Source: Gaiellasilicea sp963794385
Lineage (GTDB): Bacteria; Actinomycetota; Thermoleophilia; Gaiellales; Gaiellaceae
Direction: 5' to 3'
DNA: 64,000 nucleotides
Assembly (NCBI GenBank): GCA_963794385.1
Contig: CAWCDT010000020.1
Location: forward strand, 1 to 64,000
A model generated the notes under the pieces. It was given only the letters and a program-made list of their open reading frames with translations, was not told the origin of the DNA and made no database searches. Shown here piece after piece: positions 1-7,422 of the stretch (positions are counted from its first letter, which is position 1; every line of letters starts with the position of its first letter). The translations under genes were made by a program, and so were the position numbers.

Positions 1-38
1 CAAGCTGGGGGTCGCTGGTTCGAGCCCAGCACCGCCCA
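1..38 (+). tRNA. 3' part of a tRNA gene, probably tRNA-Val (cut by window edge)
   Basis: Only the 3' half is present. Reading back from the end there is a discriminator A (38), the acceptor 3' strand ACCGCCC (31-37), a T arm GCTGG-TTCGAGC-CCAGC (14-30), a five-base variable loop GGGTC and the anticodon-stem 3' strand GCTGG (4-8). The anticodon loop ends CAA, so the third anticodon base is C (base 1) and the tRNA reads a GNN codon (Val, Ala, Asp, Glu or Gly). An acceptor GGGCGGT and this T arm resemble actinobacterial tRNA-Val. CCA is not encoded. The amino acid is inference. Confidence 0.75.
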
Positions 39-41
39 CTA

Positions 42-69
42 AGAGAAGCCCCGGAAACGGGGCTTTTCT
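42..69 (+). terminator. Rho-independent terminator after the tRNA
   Basis: A near-perfect hairpin with stem AGAAGCCCCG pairing with CGGGGCTTTT and a GAAA loop ends in TTTTCT, three bases after the tRNA. It has the GC stem and U-run of an intrinsic terminator. Confidence 0.85.
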
Positions 70-127
70 CAATCCGGCGCCGCCTCGTTGTGCACGGGCA
101 GGTGCAGGGCGGCCTGTCGTCAAGCGG

Positions 128-778
128 CTACGAGGCCGGCTGGGGTTCCGCCGCCGGTTGGGGTCGTGGCGGTAGGAGGAGGAGATGGCTGTCGACGATC
201 GCCTGCGCGACGTCGACGACTTTTTGGCCGTTGTGTTGGGAGTGGTCTCGCAGCATCCCGAAGGCCCGGTTGGCGTCGATCGCATGCCGCGCCATCAGGA
301 TGCCCTTGGCTTGTTCGATGAGCGCCCGTCGGCCGAAGGCGCCCTGAAGGCTCTGATACTCCGCGAATCGCTGCAGGGTGATGTCGATCGCGCTCTGGAG
401 GTTCTCGGCGTCGCCGTCGACGATGTAGGCGAAGACACCGCGTTTCGCGGCTTCGCGCACGTATGCCGGGTCCTTCGCGGAGAGCAAGGCGATGACGGGG
501 CAGGAGGCTTCGCGGACGATCTCAGCAATCAGCCCGAGCGCGTGCTCCGAGCTTAGCCCGAGCCCGACGAGGGCGACGTCTGGGCGTTCTCTCTCGGTTG
601 CGGCGCCGACTTCCTTGACGTAGATCTCGCGCGCGATCACGTCGTGGCCGAGCCCTATCACGACCTGTGCAAGCAGCTCGAGCCGGTCGCGCTTCTCGTT
701 CGCGATCAGAACGCGGAGATGCTGCGGCTCGCCTTCGACCATTCCAGGGTGTTCTCGGTGTCGAAACGCACCAGCCAT
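128..778 (-). CDS. Response regulator with degenerate receiver and ANTAR RNA-binding domain
   Basis: This 216-residue protein has an N-terminal receiver-like fold (about residues 20-135) and a C-terminal ANTAR domain (about 147-201) containing RRALIEQAKGILMARH and a following helix pair. ANTAR proteins bind paired hexaloop RNA hairpins and prevent termination. The strand where the phosphoacceptor aspartate normally sits reads DVALVGLGLSS, so the acceptor Asp appears to be missing and the receiver may be controlled by something other than phosphorylation. A later in-frame ATG at residue 13 is an alternative start. I saw no paired ANTAR target hairpins next to the gene. It is monocistronic, and convergent with the tRNA terminator region. 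Confidence 0.88.
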   Translation of the reverse strand: MAGAFRHREHPGMVEGEPQHLRVLIANEKRDRLELLAQVVIGLGHDVIAREIYVKEVGAATERERPDVALVGLGLSSEHALGLIAEIVREASCPVIALLSAKDPAYVREAAKRGVFAYIVDGDAENLQSAIDITLQRFAEYQSLQGAFGRRALIEQAKGILMARHAIDANRAFGMLRDHSQHNGQKVVDVAQAIVDSHLLLLPPRPQPAAEPQPAS

Positions 779-1099
779 CTCATCCCCGCAGTGCGTGAGA
801 ACGGCACAGTCTAGCGTCTCGTTCCTAGGCGGTCCGGCCGAATCCGACGAATGCTGCTACCGTCGGATCGGAGCGCCACAGACCCTCGGCGCAGCCAGGC
901 AGAGGCGGGTCACACTGATCGACCCGCCGAACGTCCTTCCTCAGCAGGCAGGTTGGAGCAGCAACAGCCGGCCTCAACCGCTCGGTCGGTGACGAAGGCT
1001 CGAGCGAGGAGGACTTGAGCAACCTCCCGACGAGCTTCGCTCAAGCCGATCCGAGGAGCGGATCATCCGCCCCCGTAGGAAACAGGGAAGGAGCTCGTT
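779..1099. other. Intergenic region without a recognisable gene
   Basis: This 321-base gap separates the divergent ANTAR regulator and the collagen-like gene. No ORF here has a credible start and domain. The only clear signal is a ribosome-binding site, GGAAGGAG, ending about seven bases before the ATG at 1100. It probably holds the promoters of both genes. Confidence 0.5.
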
Positions 1100-2191
1100 A
1101 TGGTGAGGTCACCATCGACGAAGCTGCTGGCTGCCGCTGTCGTGGTCTCGTTCGCTTCGGTTACCGCGATCGCTGGAGCCGGCAACACCACCCATAGGCC
1201 GGGCATCCACAATGGCGTCATCACGACGTGTGTTGAGCCAGCCACGAAGGGCAATAGGGCCACGTCCGGCGATCTGAACTTCGTGGTCTGCTTGAGAGGC
1301 GCGAGGAAGATCTCGTGGAACATCCGGGGGCCGCGGGGCCTGAGGGGCCTACCTGGCGCGGCAGGTGCGCAGGGCGCCCAGGGGCCAGCAGGCGCGGCAG
1401 GTGCGCAGGGCGCCCAAGGGCCAGCAGGCCCGGCAGGTGCGCAGGGCGGTCAAGGGCCAGCAGGCCCGGCAGGTGAGCAGGGCCGGCCCAAGGGCCGCAG
1501 GGCACAGGGCCCGCTGGCCCGGCAGGTCCGGAGGGCCCTCCCGGAGCAGGACGTTCGACGGCTACGGTCGTCGCCCGTCGGAGCGGCGTGTGGTCACGGC
1601 TCGGCGGCGACTGCACCGCGAGCGACCTCGCTGGGTCGAGTCGCCGCCGACGGCGGCGTTTTCGGGCCGTTCACTGACTCGGGCGCCCAGGGCTCGTCGA
1701 TCATCGATCGAGGCGCCGACGTTCAGCGACATGGCAGCTTCGCGACATCGCCGAGCTGACCTACTCGGTTCGGCTTGAACGGCACCAGCAACGGCCGCAC
1801 TTCCTGCGGATGTACGCTCGACGGACGGAGACGGCGTTCACCTTCGGTCTCGACGACCACGACTGGCCGTTCACACCGGCACCCGCCGCGATGAGCCCGT
1901 GGCGGACGGCCGGTCGCCTGATCGAGTGCGGCGTGACCGAGGGCGAAGTGCGCTACCGACGACCCGGGCACCGTCGCTGACCAGACATGGACGAGGTACT
2001 CGCGCGCACGGCATCGACAAGATCGATGCGGTTCGATCGTCACCGCAGGCTTCTCGCTGCTCGGGCCAACAGACGCGTTCCTGAACAGCCTCCGCTACGA
2101 GGTCGCCGGGTCGCCCCCGTCCGTGGTCTCTTCACGACTAGCCACGAATCGAGTCCGCGCGGGATTGACATCCTGGCTGGGCCTCGGCTGA
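1100..2191 (+). pseudogene. Secreted collagen-like (Gly-X-Y) protein, broken by several frameshifts
   Basis: The gene starts with an SD (GGAAGGAG) and a signal peptide (about residues 1-28, hydrophobic AAAVVVSFASVTAIAGA). A collagen-like run of Gly-X-Y triplets of the GPAGAQGAQGPAGPAG type begins near residue 77. Near 1491-1496 the frame shifts, and the triplets continue as GPAGPAGPEGPPGAG in another frame. Further pieces lie in alternating frames: DGGVFGPFTDSGAQGSS (about 1650-1700), DIAELTYSVRL (about 1745-1780), TAFTFGLDDHDWPF (about 1832-1873) and TAGFSLLGPTDAFLNSLRY (about 2045-2100), ending at TGA 2189-2191. Together they look like one C-terminal beta-sandwich domain seen in actinobacterial secreted proteins. 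At least five indels in 0.7 kb suggest decay or a badly resolved repeat. The function is unknown; surface adhesion is a guess. Confidence 0.6.
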
Positions 2192-2275
2192 ACGCAAACG
2201 CCGAGGCCCAGCTTCGGCCCACTTCCGGAGCCCTGCAGATGCAGGCTCGCGTTTCGCCGCGGCCACCGCTAGAGC

Positions 2276-2686
2276 CTACGTCTCCGGGATCGCGGACAGG
2301 TCCATGTAGATGAACGACCACTGATGCCCGTCGAGGTCGCGGAAGCCCCGCATGTACATGAACCCGTCGTCCTGCGGCTCGCCCAGGGCCTCACCGCCGG
2401 CCTCGAGGGCCTTGCCCGCCAAATCGTCCACCTGCTCGCGGCTCTCGGCCGACAGGCCGACGATCACCTCCCTGCTCCTCGACGTATCGGCGATCTCCTG
2501 CGGCGCGATGAAGCCCTCGAAGAACGGCTTCACGACCAGCATGACCGAGGTGTCGTCGCTGATGATCATGCGAGTTGCGTTCTCGTCCGTGAACTGCTCG
2601 TCGAACGAGAAGCCGAGCGCGCTGAAGAACTCGGTCGCCTTGCGCAGATCCTTGACCGGCAGGTTGACGAAGGTCTGCATGGCCAT
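2276..2686 (-). CDS. VOC-family (glyoxalase/bleomycin-resistance-like) protein
   Basis: This 136-residue single VOC domain has the two beta-alpha-beta-beta-beta halves. It starts MAMQTFVNLPVKDLRKATEF and ends with GFRDLDGHQWSFIYMD, typical of the PhnB/glyoxalase-like group often called VOC family protein. The start is the ATG at 2686, because AAAGGAG lies eight bases upstream; an in-frame GTG nine bases earlier would sit inside that SD. The substrate cannot be told from the sequence. The metal-ligand pattern is incomplete, so it may bind a ligand rather than catalyse. It stands alone, divergent from the DUF1905 gene. Confidence 0.85.
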   Translation of the reverse strand: MAMQTFVNLPVKDLRKATEFFSALGFSFDEQFTDENATRMIISDDTSVMLVVKPFFEGFIAPQEIADTSRSREVIVGLSAESREQVDDLAGKALEAGGEALGEPQDDGFMYMRGFRDLDGHQWSFIYMDLSAIPET

Positions 2687-2820
2687 CGCGTGCACTCCTT
2701 TCTCACTGCAGAGTTGTCACTCCCTACGACCGGCGATCGCCTCGAGACTCATCGCTCAGCGATGAGAATCCGCCGCGGCGCGGGTCCAAGCAGAAACGTG
2801 ATGCACGAGAGGAGGTCCCG

Positions 2821-3091
2821 GTGGACGAGACATTCACCGCAAACCTGCAGAAGGGCACGAACAAGGGCGCGTGGACCTATGTCGTCTGGCCGGAGTCGGT
2901 GGAGTACTTCGGCACGCGCGGTCTGGTCAAGGTCCGAGGAACCATCGACGGCCACCCGATTCCTGAGCTCGTTCATGGCCATGGGCGACGGCACCCACAA
3001 GCTTCCCGTCAAGGCCGATGTCCGGAAGGTGATCGGAAAGGAAGCGGGCGACTCCGTCGTCGTCCGCCTGGAAGAGCGGCTCAGCGAGTGA
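2821..3091 (+). CDS. DUF1905 domain protein, with a +1 frameshift
   Basis: A GTG start follows AGAGGAGG. The first frame gives TFTANLQKGTNKGAWTYVVW through VRGTIDGHP. After about base 2959 the homology continues one frame over as SSFMAMGDGTHKLPVKADVR and ends GDSVVVRLEERLSE, stop 3089-3091. Removing one base near 2959 restores an 89-residue protein of normal DUF1905 length. DUF1905 proteins are small beta-barrel proteins of unknown role. Either the gene is recently inactivated or the extra base is a consensus error; the second is favoured because the rest of the reading frame is intact. Confidence 0.7.
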
Positions 3092-3122
3092 CGGGTCGAG
3101 ACCTCCTGCGCTATCGACCAGA

Positions 3123-3759
3123 ATGAGCGGCATGCAGGGCGAGCTCCGAGACGTCGCCCCCGGCCTGTGGGTGTGGCGCGTCCCACATCCCGACTGGAAG
3201 GAGGGGCTCGACTGGGAGCCGCTCGTGACGTCGACGTGCGTCGAGTCGGGCGGCGAGGTCGCCCTGCTCGATCCGATCGCGCCGTCCGACGACGCGGACG
3301 AGGTCTGGGCCCGCCTCGACGCGCGCCCGCCGACCCTCGTCGTCGTGCTCAAGCCGGATCACGTCCGGGACGTCGACCTCTTCGTGCGCCGCTACGGCGC
3401 TCGCGCGTTCGGCCCGCGGCTCTTCTGGCGGGACAACATCCCGGAGACGCGCCTCGAGCCGATCGAGCCCGGCAGCGAGCTTCCCGGCGGCCTCGTCGCG
3501 CTCTACGACGGCCGGGGCCGCGACGAGACGCCGCTCTGGGTGCCCGAGCCGCGCGCGCTCGTGTTCGCGGACGCGTTGACCGCGCCCGGCGGGCGAGCTC
3601 CGCGTCTGGGCGACGCCGTGGCACGAGGAGCGCGCGCTGCCTGCGCTCCGTGCGCTGCTCGACCTCCCGTTCGAGCACGTGATCGTCTCGCACGGCGAGC
3701 CGGTGCACGACCGCGCGGCCTACGAGCAGGCGCTCGAACGGCCGCCCTGGGCCGGCTGA
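3123..3759 (+). CDS. MBL-fold-like hydrolase domain protein, with a +1 frameshift
   Basis: The first frame encodes about 155 residues starting MSGMQGELRDVAPGLWVWRV, with the beta-strand pattern of the metallo-beta-lactamase fold. The usual HxHxDH metal motif is replaced by VLKPDHVRDVDLF, as in a group of actinobacterial MBL-like proteins. Near base 3590 (GGCGGGCGAG) one extra G shifts the frame; the continuation reads GELRVWATPWHEERALPALR, then VSHGEPVHDRAAYEQALE, and stops at 3757-3759. The corrected length is about 211 residues. Function is unknown; with the degenerate metal site, hydrolase activity is doubtful. Confidence 0.65.
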
Positions 3760-3862
3760 CGCGCTCAGCTCGCTCAGGGGCTCCAAAGAATCCGGCGGCG
3801 GCGATCCGGCGTAGCTGTCTGTGACAAGGATTGCCACGAGCGACATGGGAGATGAGCGCCTC

Positions 3863-5224
3863 ATGATCAGCCGCAGACCCTTCCTCGCACTCCTGTTCCT
3901 GAGCCTCGCCGTCGCAGCAGTGGTCGGAGGGACGCCGGCCGCGGCGGCGCCGCCCGACGACGGCAAGCAGTGGCGGTCGTTGCGCGAGACCACGCGCGTC
4001 ACCTGGAGCGAGGTGGCGCAGATCTGCCCACGCGACGGCGTGACGCCGTGCTCAGGCACGATCCGCCAACAGAACTTCAATACGTGGGTGTGGGCGACCC
4101 CCGACCAGGTGGTCGCACTGATGGGCCATTACGCGCCCGAGATCCTGACCGCGAATCCCCCTTCCGTCGGGGGTGAGGCCTACTTCGGACAGGCATACAC
4201 GTTCCTCAGCGAAGCGATGGCCCCCACCGGCTCCGTCACCGGCTACAACTTCCAGCACACGTGGGCCTCGGGTTGGACCGCGTCCACCGACGATGCGGGT
4301 GTGCCGATGAGCGGGTGGGCGTCGTACGGGTGGTGGCCGCCCGCCGGAGGACTCGGCGTCGGCGCCGACTCGGGACATTCCAGCGATACTCACGGCGTCT
4401 GGCTCTGGCGTCCGAGCGACCGGGACTACTCGCCGCCCGTGATCACGCCGATCCTCTCGGGCACGCTCGGGAGCAACGGCTGGTTCGTCTCCGACGTCTC
4501 GGTGACGTGGCAGATCCAGGACGCAGAGTCGGGAGTCACCTCACGGGCCGGGTGCGACCCCGCGACCGTCACCACCGACACGGCTGGAACGACGCTCACT
4601 TGCCAAGCGACGTCCGAAGGTGGGACTGCGAGTGCGTCGGTGATCGTTCGGCGCGACACCACTCCGCCGACCGTCACCTGCCCATCGCCTGCGCCCGTCT
4701 TCCAGCTCTACCAACTAGGCGCCTGGGTCACTGCATCTGTCGTCGATGCGACCTCGGGCCGGGCGAATGCGCCGGCGCAGGGAATCACCAACACGAGTGC
4801 ACCGGGAACCTTCACGACGAGTGTCACGGGCGGCGATCTCGCCGGACATCGCACGACGACGCAGTGCTCGTATCAGGTGGTCATCCCAGCATGCAACGGG
4901 CTCACGCCGACCCGCGTCGGGACCGCTCAGAACGACGTCATCAACGGCACCACCGCCCGTGACGTGATCGTTGGCATGGGCGGCGCCGACACGATCAACG
5001 GTCTAGCCGGCGATGACGTGATCTGCGGCGGCGACGGGCCGGACCTCGTCTATGGCGGCGACGGCAAGGACTCGATCTACGGCGAAGCCAGTCCCGACGA
5101 TCTGAACGGGGACAAGGGCGACGACTTCCTCGACGGCGGTCTCCACAACGACAGCCTCCGCGGCGGTGACGGCAAGGACATCTGCACGAGCGGCGAGGTG
5201 AGGATGAGCAGCTGCGAGCCCTAG
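3863..5224 (+). CDS. Secreted protein with C-terminal RTX-type calcium-binding repeats
   Basis: The start is taken as the ATG at 3863, because GGGAG lies about 11 bases upstream and a signal peptide (MISRRPFLALLFLSLAVAAV, then TPAAAA) begins there; 3845 and GTG 3821 are in-frame alternatives. The N-terminal 150 residues contain TWVWATPDQVVALM-like sequence of a type seen in secreted DUF/PEP-CTERM proteins (here NTWVWATPDQVVALMGHY). A central Ig/HYR-like region with paired cysteines follows. The last 100 residues are nonapeptide repeats such as GGDGPDLVYGGDGKDSIYG, which form calcium-binding beta-rolls. No catalytic motif is visible. It is probably an extracellular or surface protein. Confidence 0.75.
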   Translation: MISRRPFLALLFLSLAVAAVVGGTPAAAAPPDDGKQWRSLRETTRVTWSEVAQICPRDGVTPCSGTIRQQNFNTWVWATPDQVVALMGHYAPEILTANPPSVGGEAYFGQAYTFLSEAMAPTGSVTGYNFQHTWASGWTASTDDAGVPMSGWASYGWWPPAGGLGVGADSGHSSDTHGVWLWRPSDRDYSPPVITPILSGTLGSNGWFVSDVSVTWQIQDAESGVTSRAGCDPATVTTDTAGTTLTCQATSEGGTASASVIVRRDTTPPTVTCPSPAPVFQLYQLGAWVTASVVDATSGRANAPAQGITNTSAPGTFTTSVTGGDLAGHRTTTQCSYQVVIPACNGLTPTRVGTAQNDVINGTTARDVIVGMGGADTINGLAGDDVICGGDGPDLVYGGDGKDSIYGEASPDDLNGDKGDDFLDGGLHNDSLRGGDGKDICTSGEVRMSSCEP

Positions 5225-5237
5225 CGAGCGGGGTCTT

Positions 5238-5271
5238 CGAGGGAGGCGCTCTTGCGAACCCGCCTCCCTCG
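5238..5271. terminator. Bidirectional hairpin between convergent genes
   Basis: A ten-base perfect stem GAGGGAGGCG/CGCCTCCCTC (5239-5248 with 5261-5270) with a 12-base loop lies between the ends of two convergent genes (5224 and 5282). There is no U-run, so it is a probable rather than proven terminator. Confidence 0.6.
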
Positions 5272-5281
5272 CTGGAGGCAG

Positions 5282-6511
5282 TTAGGGGTTCCACGTGCCC
5301 CTGAAGAACCGCGTCACCAGCGTGACCATGGTGAGCAGGAGCGCCCCGATCAGCGTCAGGATCGCGATCGAGAGCAGCGTCTCGAGCGCGCCGGACGGGC
5401 CGTCTCCGTCGAACGGAGCCGGGATTGCGATCCCGAGCACGTCGTGCTGGTCGTCGCCCTTCGCCGGTGGTAGATCGGCCTGCTCTTCCTCTGTCAGCTT
5501 TGTCAGAGCGCTGAGCCTGGTTCGGAGCCGCCTGCCGCTTGGCGATCGCGACTGCGGTCTCGCGGTCGAGCGTTCCTTGGAACGCACTGCTCGCGACGGT
5601 GCTCTGCGTCGCCGCGCAGGTCGGCGCTTCGCCGCGCTCGACCGGAACGGTGCGGGTCTTCGAGACGACTTTGACCAGGGTCGCGGCCGTGCCGTCCGGT
5701 GGCCGCCGCTCCGTCGAGAGGCTGAGAGCGTACGTACCGGGGCCGAGAGCGCGGTTGCGGACGCGCCCGCGGAAGTCGAGGGTGTTGAGCCCCTTGCGTC
5801 CACGCACGGGGATCGCGGCGATGATGCGGCACGACGGAACGGGTCCTCGAACGACGAGGAACAGGCGCCCCGCGCGCGCGAGCTCGAAGCGGAGCCGCAC
5901 CGCGACGCGGCCTTTCAGCCGCCTCGGCGTTGCGCGCAGCCGGTCCGGCTGCGAGGCGGAGATCCGCGCGGTGCGCGCGCTGGGGGCGACACCACTTCTC
6001 GGCGACGTGGGAGAGGGTGAGGCGGCGGGAGCAGCCGCGGGCGTGGACGTCGAGGACGCAGGCGCCGTCGCTGCGCCGGGTGCCGGAGCGGGCGCCGCAG
6101 CGGAAGGGACCGGAGTGCGCGAGGTCGGCGGAGCGGTCGGGGACGAGGGCGGAGCGGTCGGGGACGATGGGGGAGCCAGGATCCGGGCAGGCAGCGGAGC
6201 CGGATCCGGCGGCGGCACCGGCAGGGCCGGTGGCGGATTCGCCGGCGGCAGCGGCGGAAGGCTTGGAGCCGGTGGCGGAGCCGGCAGTGGCGGCGGCGTC
6301 GGCAGCGGGGCAGTCGTCGTCGGCGGAGGGGGCAGTGGAGGCGGAGCGGGCGGAGGCGGGACCGGGATGGAACCGGGACTGGAACCGGAGCGGTCACGGT
6401 AGGAAGCGGCGGCGCCTCGAGCGCGTGCGTCGGCTCGACGAAGAGCTGTGCCGCAAGGAGACCGGCGAGCGCGGCGACGAGGCAAACGGCGGACTTCTGG
6501 AACCGGGACAC
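5282..6511 (-). CDS. Proline-rich exported protein with C-terminal membrane anchor, two frameshifts
   Basis: Three overlapping frames join into one protein of about 409 residues. It starts at ATG 6511 with a signal peptide (SAVCLVAALAGLLAAQLF). A frame change near 6372 inside PVPVPVP leads to a Pro/Ala-rich stalk of about 130 residues. Next is a beta-sandwich-like domain (VRLRFELARAGRLFLVVRG, then GPGTYALSLS) of the FlgD/PKD-like kind. A second frame change near 5510 (one extra base) leads to LTEEEQADLPPAKG and a C-terminal transmembrane helix (LLSIAILTLIGALLLTMV) followed by a short basic tail. The layout fits a cell-surface protein spanning the wall. Function is unknown. Confidence 0.6.
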
Positions 6512-6620
6512 GCGACACCCCTTCCGGCTGCTGGCTTGCGATCACAACGGCCGAAGGCCGCGGAAAGGTGCGGCCGGCGGCGGCGGTATGGGCCGCCGCG
6601 CGCCGGCCGGCGTTTCGTGG

Positions 6621-6851
6621 CTAGCTCTTGCGGGCGGTCGCCTTGCCACCCTTGCGGCCGGCGGCCTTCTTCTGCGCCGTCGTGCCGCCCTGGCGGGAAT
6701 CGCCGCTCCCGGAGTGGGAGCGTTCGCCGCCTCGCTTCGATGCGCCGGGGGAGTTCGCGATGCGCGCTGCGCGCTCCTTCGACATCCCCTTGTCTTTCAG
6801 CGCCTCGTACTTGTCCTTGTCCTTGATGCTGCTCGTCTTCTTCCCCGGCAT
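6621..6851 (-). CDS. Small basic conserved actinobacterial protein (DUF7218-like)
   Basis: This is a 76-residue, very basic protein. The first half (SSIKDKDKYEALKDKGMSKE then RAARIANSP) is a conserved actinobacterial block. The second half is a low-complexity Gly/Ser/Lys tail ending KAAGRKGGKATARKS, which looks nucleic-acid binding. AAGGGG precedes the ATG. It lies 13 bases downstream of the CBS-domain gene on the same strand and is probably co-transcribed. The assignment to DUF7218 is from memory of the motif, not a search. Confidence 0.75.
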   Translation of the reverse strand: MPGKKTSSIKDKDKYEALKDKGMSKERAARIANSPGASKRGGERSHSGSGDSRQGGTTAQKKAAGRKGGKATARKS

Positions 6852-6864
6852 CGTGACCCCTTAC

Positions 6865-7278
6865 TTACTGTGAGATCTTCTGCACGGTCTCGCCCGTGAG
6901 CGAGTCGTGCCCCGACTGGGCGACGTCCGCCTGCGCGAGGATGCCGACGAGCGTTCCGTCCTCCTCGCAGACCGGCAGGCGGCGCACCTGGTGCTCGGCC
7001 ATCAGCCGCGCAGCCTCCTCGAGGCTCTGCTGCGGGTCGACGCTGACGACCTCCTTCGACGCGACCTCGCCGACGGTCGTGTCGCCGTTCTTCCCGTCGG
7101 CGACGATGCGGATCGCGATGTCGCGATCCGTGACGACGCCGACGAGCCGGCCGTCGTCGACGACCGGCAGCGAGCCGACGTCCTCGGCCTTCATCGTCCG
7201 GGCCGCGTCTGTCGCGGTCGTGCTCGACGTGACGGTGGTGGGGTTCGGCGTCATCGCCTCCGTGATCGACTTGTGCAT
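6865..7278 (-). CDS. Tandem CBS-domain protein
   Basis: The 137 residues form two CBS motifs (a Bateman module): MTPNPTTVTSSTTATDAART to VTDRDIAIRIV, then SVDPQQSLEEAARLMAEHQV to LAQADVA. Each half has the GxLVGxxxxxD signature. Such stand-alone proteins sense adenine nucleotides or similar ligands and are often general-stress proteins in actinobacteria. The start ATG at 7278 has AAGGGAGAG just upstream. It heads a two-gene unit with the small basic protein. The ligand cannot be told. Confidence 0.92.
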   Translation of the reverse strand: MHKSITEAMTPNPTTVTSSTTATDAARTMKAEDVGSLPVVDDGRLVGVVTDRDIAIRIVADGKNGDTTVGEVASKEVVSVDPQQSLEEAARLMAEHQVRRLPVCEEDGTLVGILAQADVAQSGHDSLTGETVQKISQ

Positions 7279-7302
7279 GTCTCTCCCTTCGTAGTCGCGA
7301 GG

Positions 7303-7422
7303 TCAATCCGCGGTCGGGACGTCCTCGGCGTCGCCCGTTTCTTCCTCCGGATCTGGAACGGGAGTGCCCTCCACTTCGTTGCGGTCGTCCTCGCGCGGCT
7401 GCTCAGTATCCTGCTCGCTCAT
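7303..7422 (-). CDS. Possible 39-residue acidic protein overlapping the thrS start
   Basis: An open frame of 39 codons runs from ATG 7422 to TGA 7303. It starts MSEQDTEQPREDDRNEVE and is strongly acidic. GGAAGGA sits nine bases upstream of its ATG. The start codon overlaps the thrS ATG on the opposite strand (CATG), and the ORF ends 24 bases before the CBS gene. Its position and SD make it plausible. There is no recognisable domain, and it could be chance. Confidence 0.4.
   Translation of the reverse strand: MSEQDTEQPREDDRNEVEGTPVPDPEEETGDAEDVPTAD
7407..7412 (+). promoter_or_regulatory. -10 element of thrS (near-leaderless)
   Basis: TATCCT lies eight bases before the thrS ATG with no SD between, so transcription should begin at or next to the start codon. 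Confidence 0.5.

Noticed and set aside
7279..7420. T-box riboswitch upstream of thrS
   Set aside because: No T-box core sequence or specifier hairpin; the promoter is directly at the start codon.
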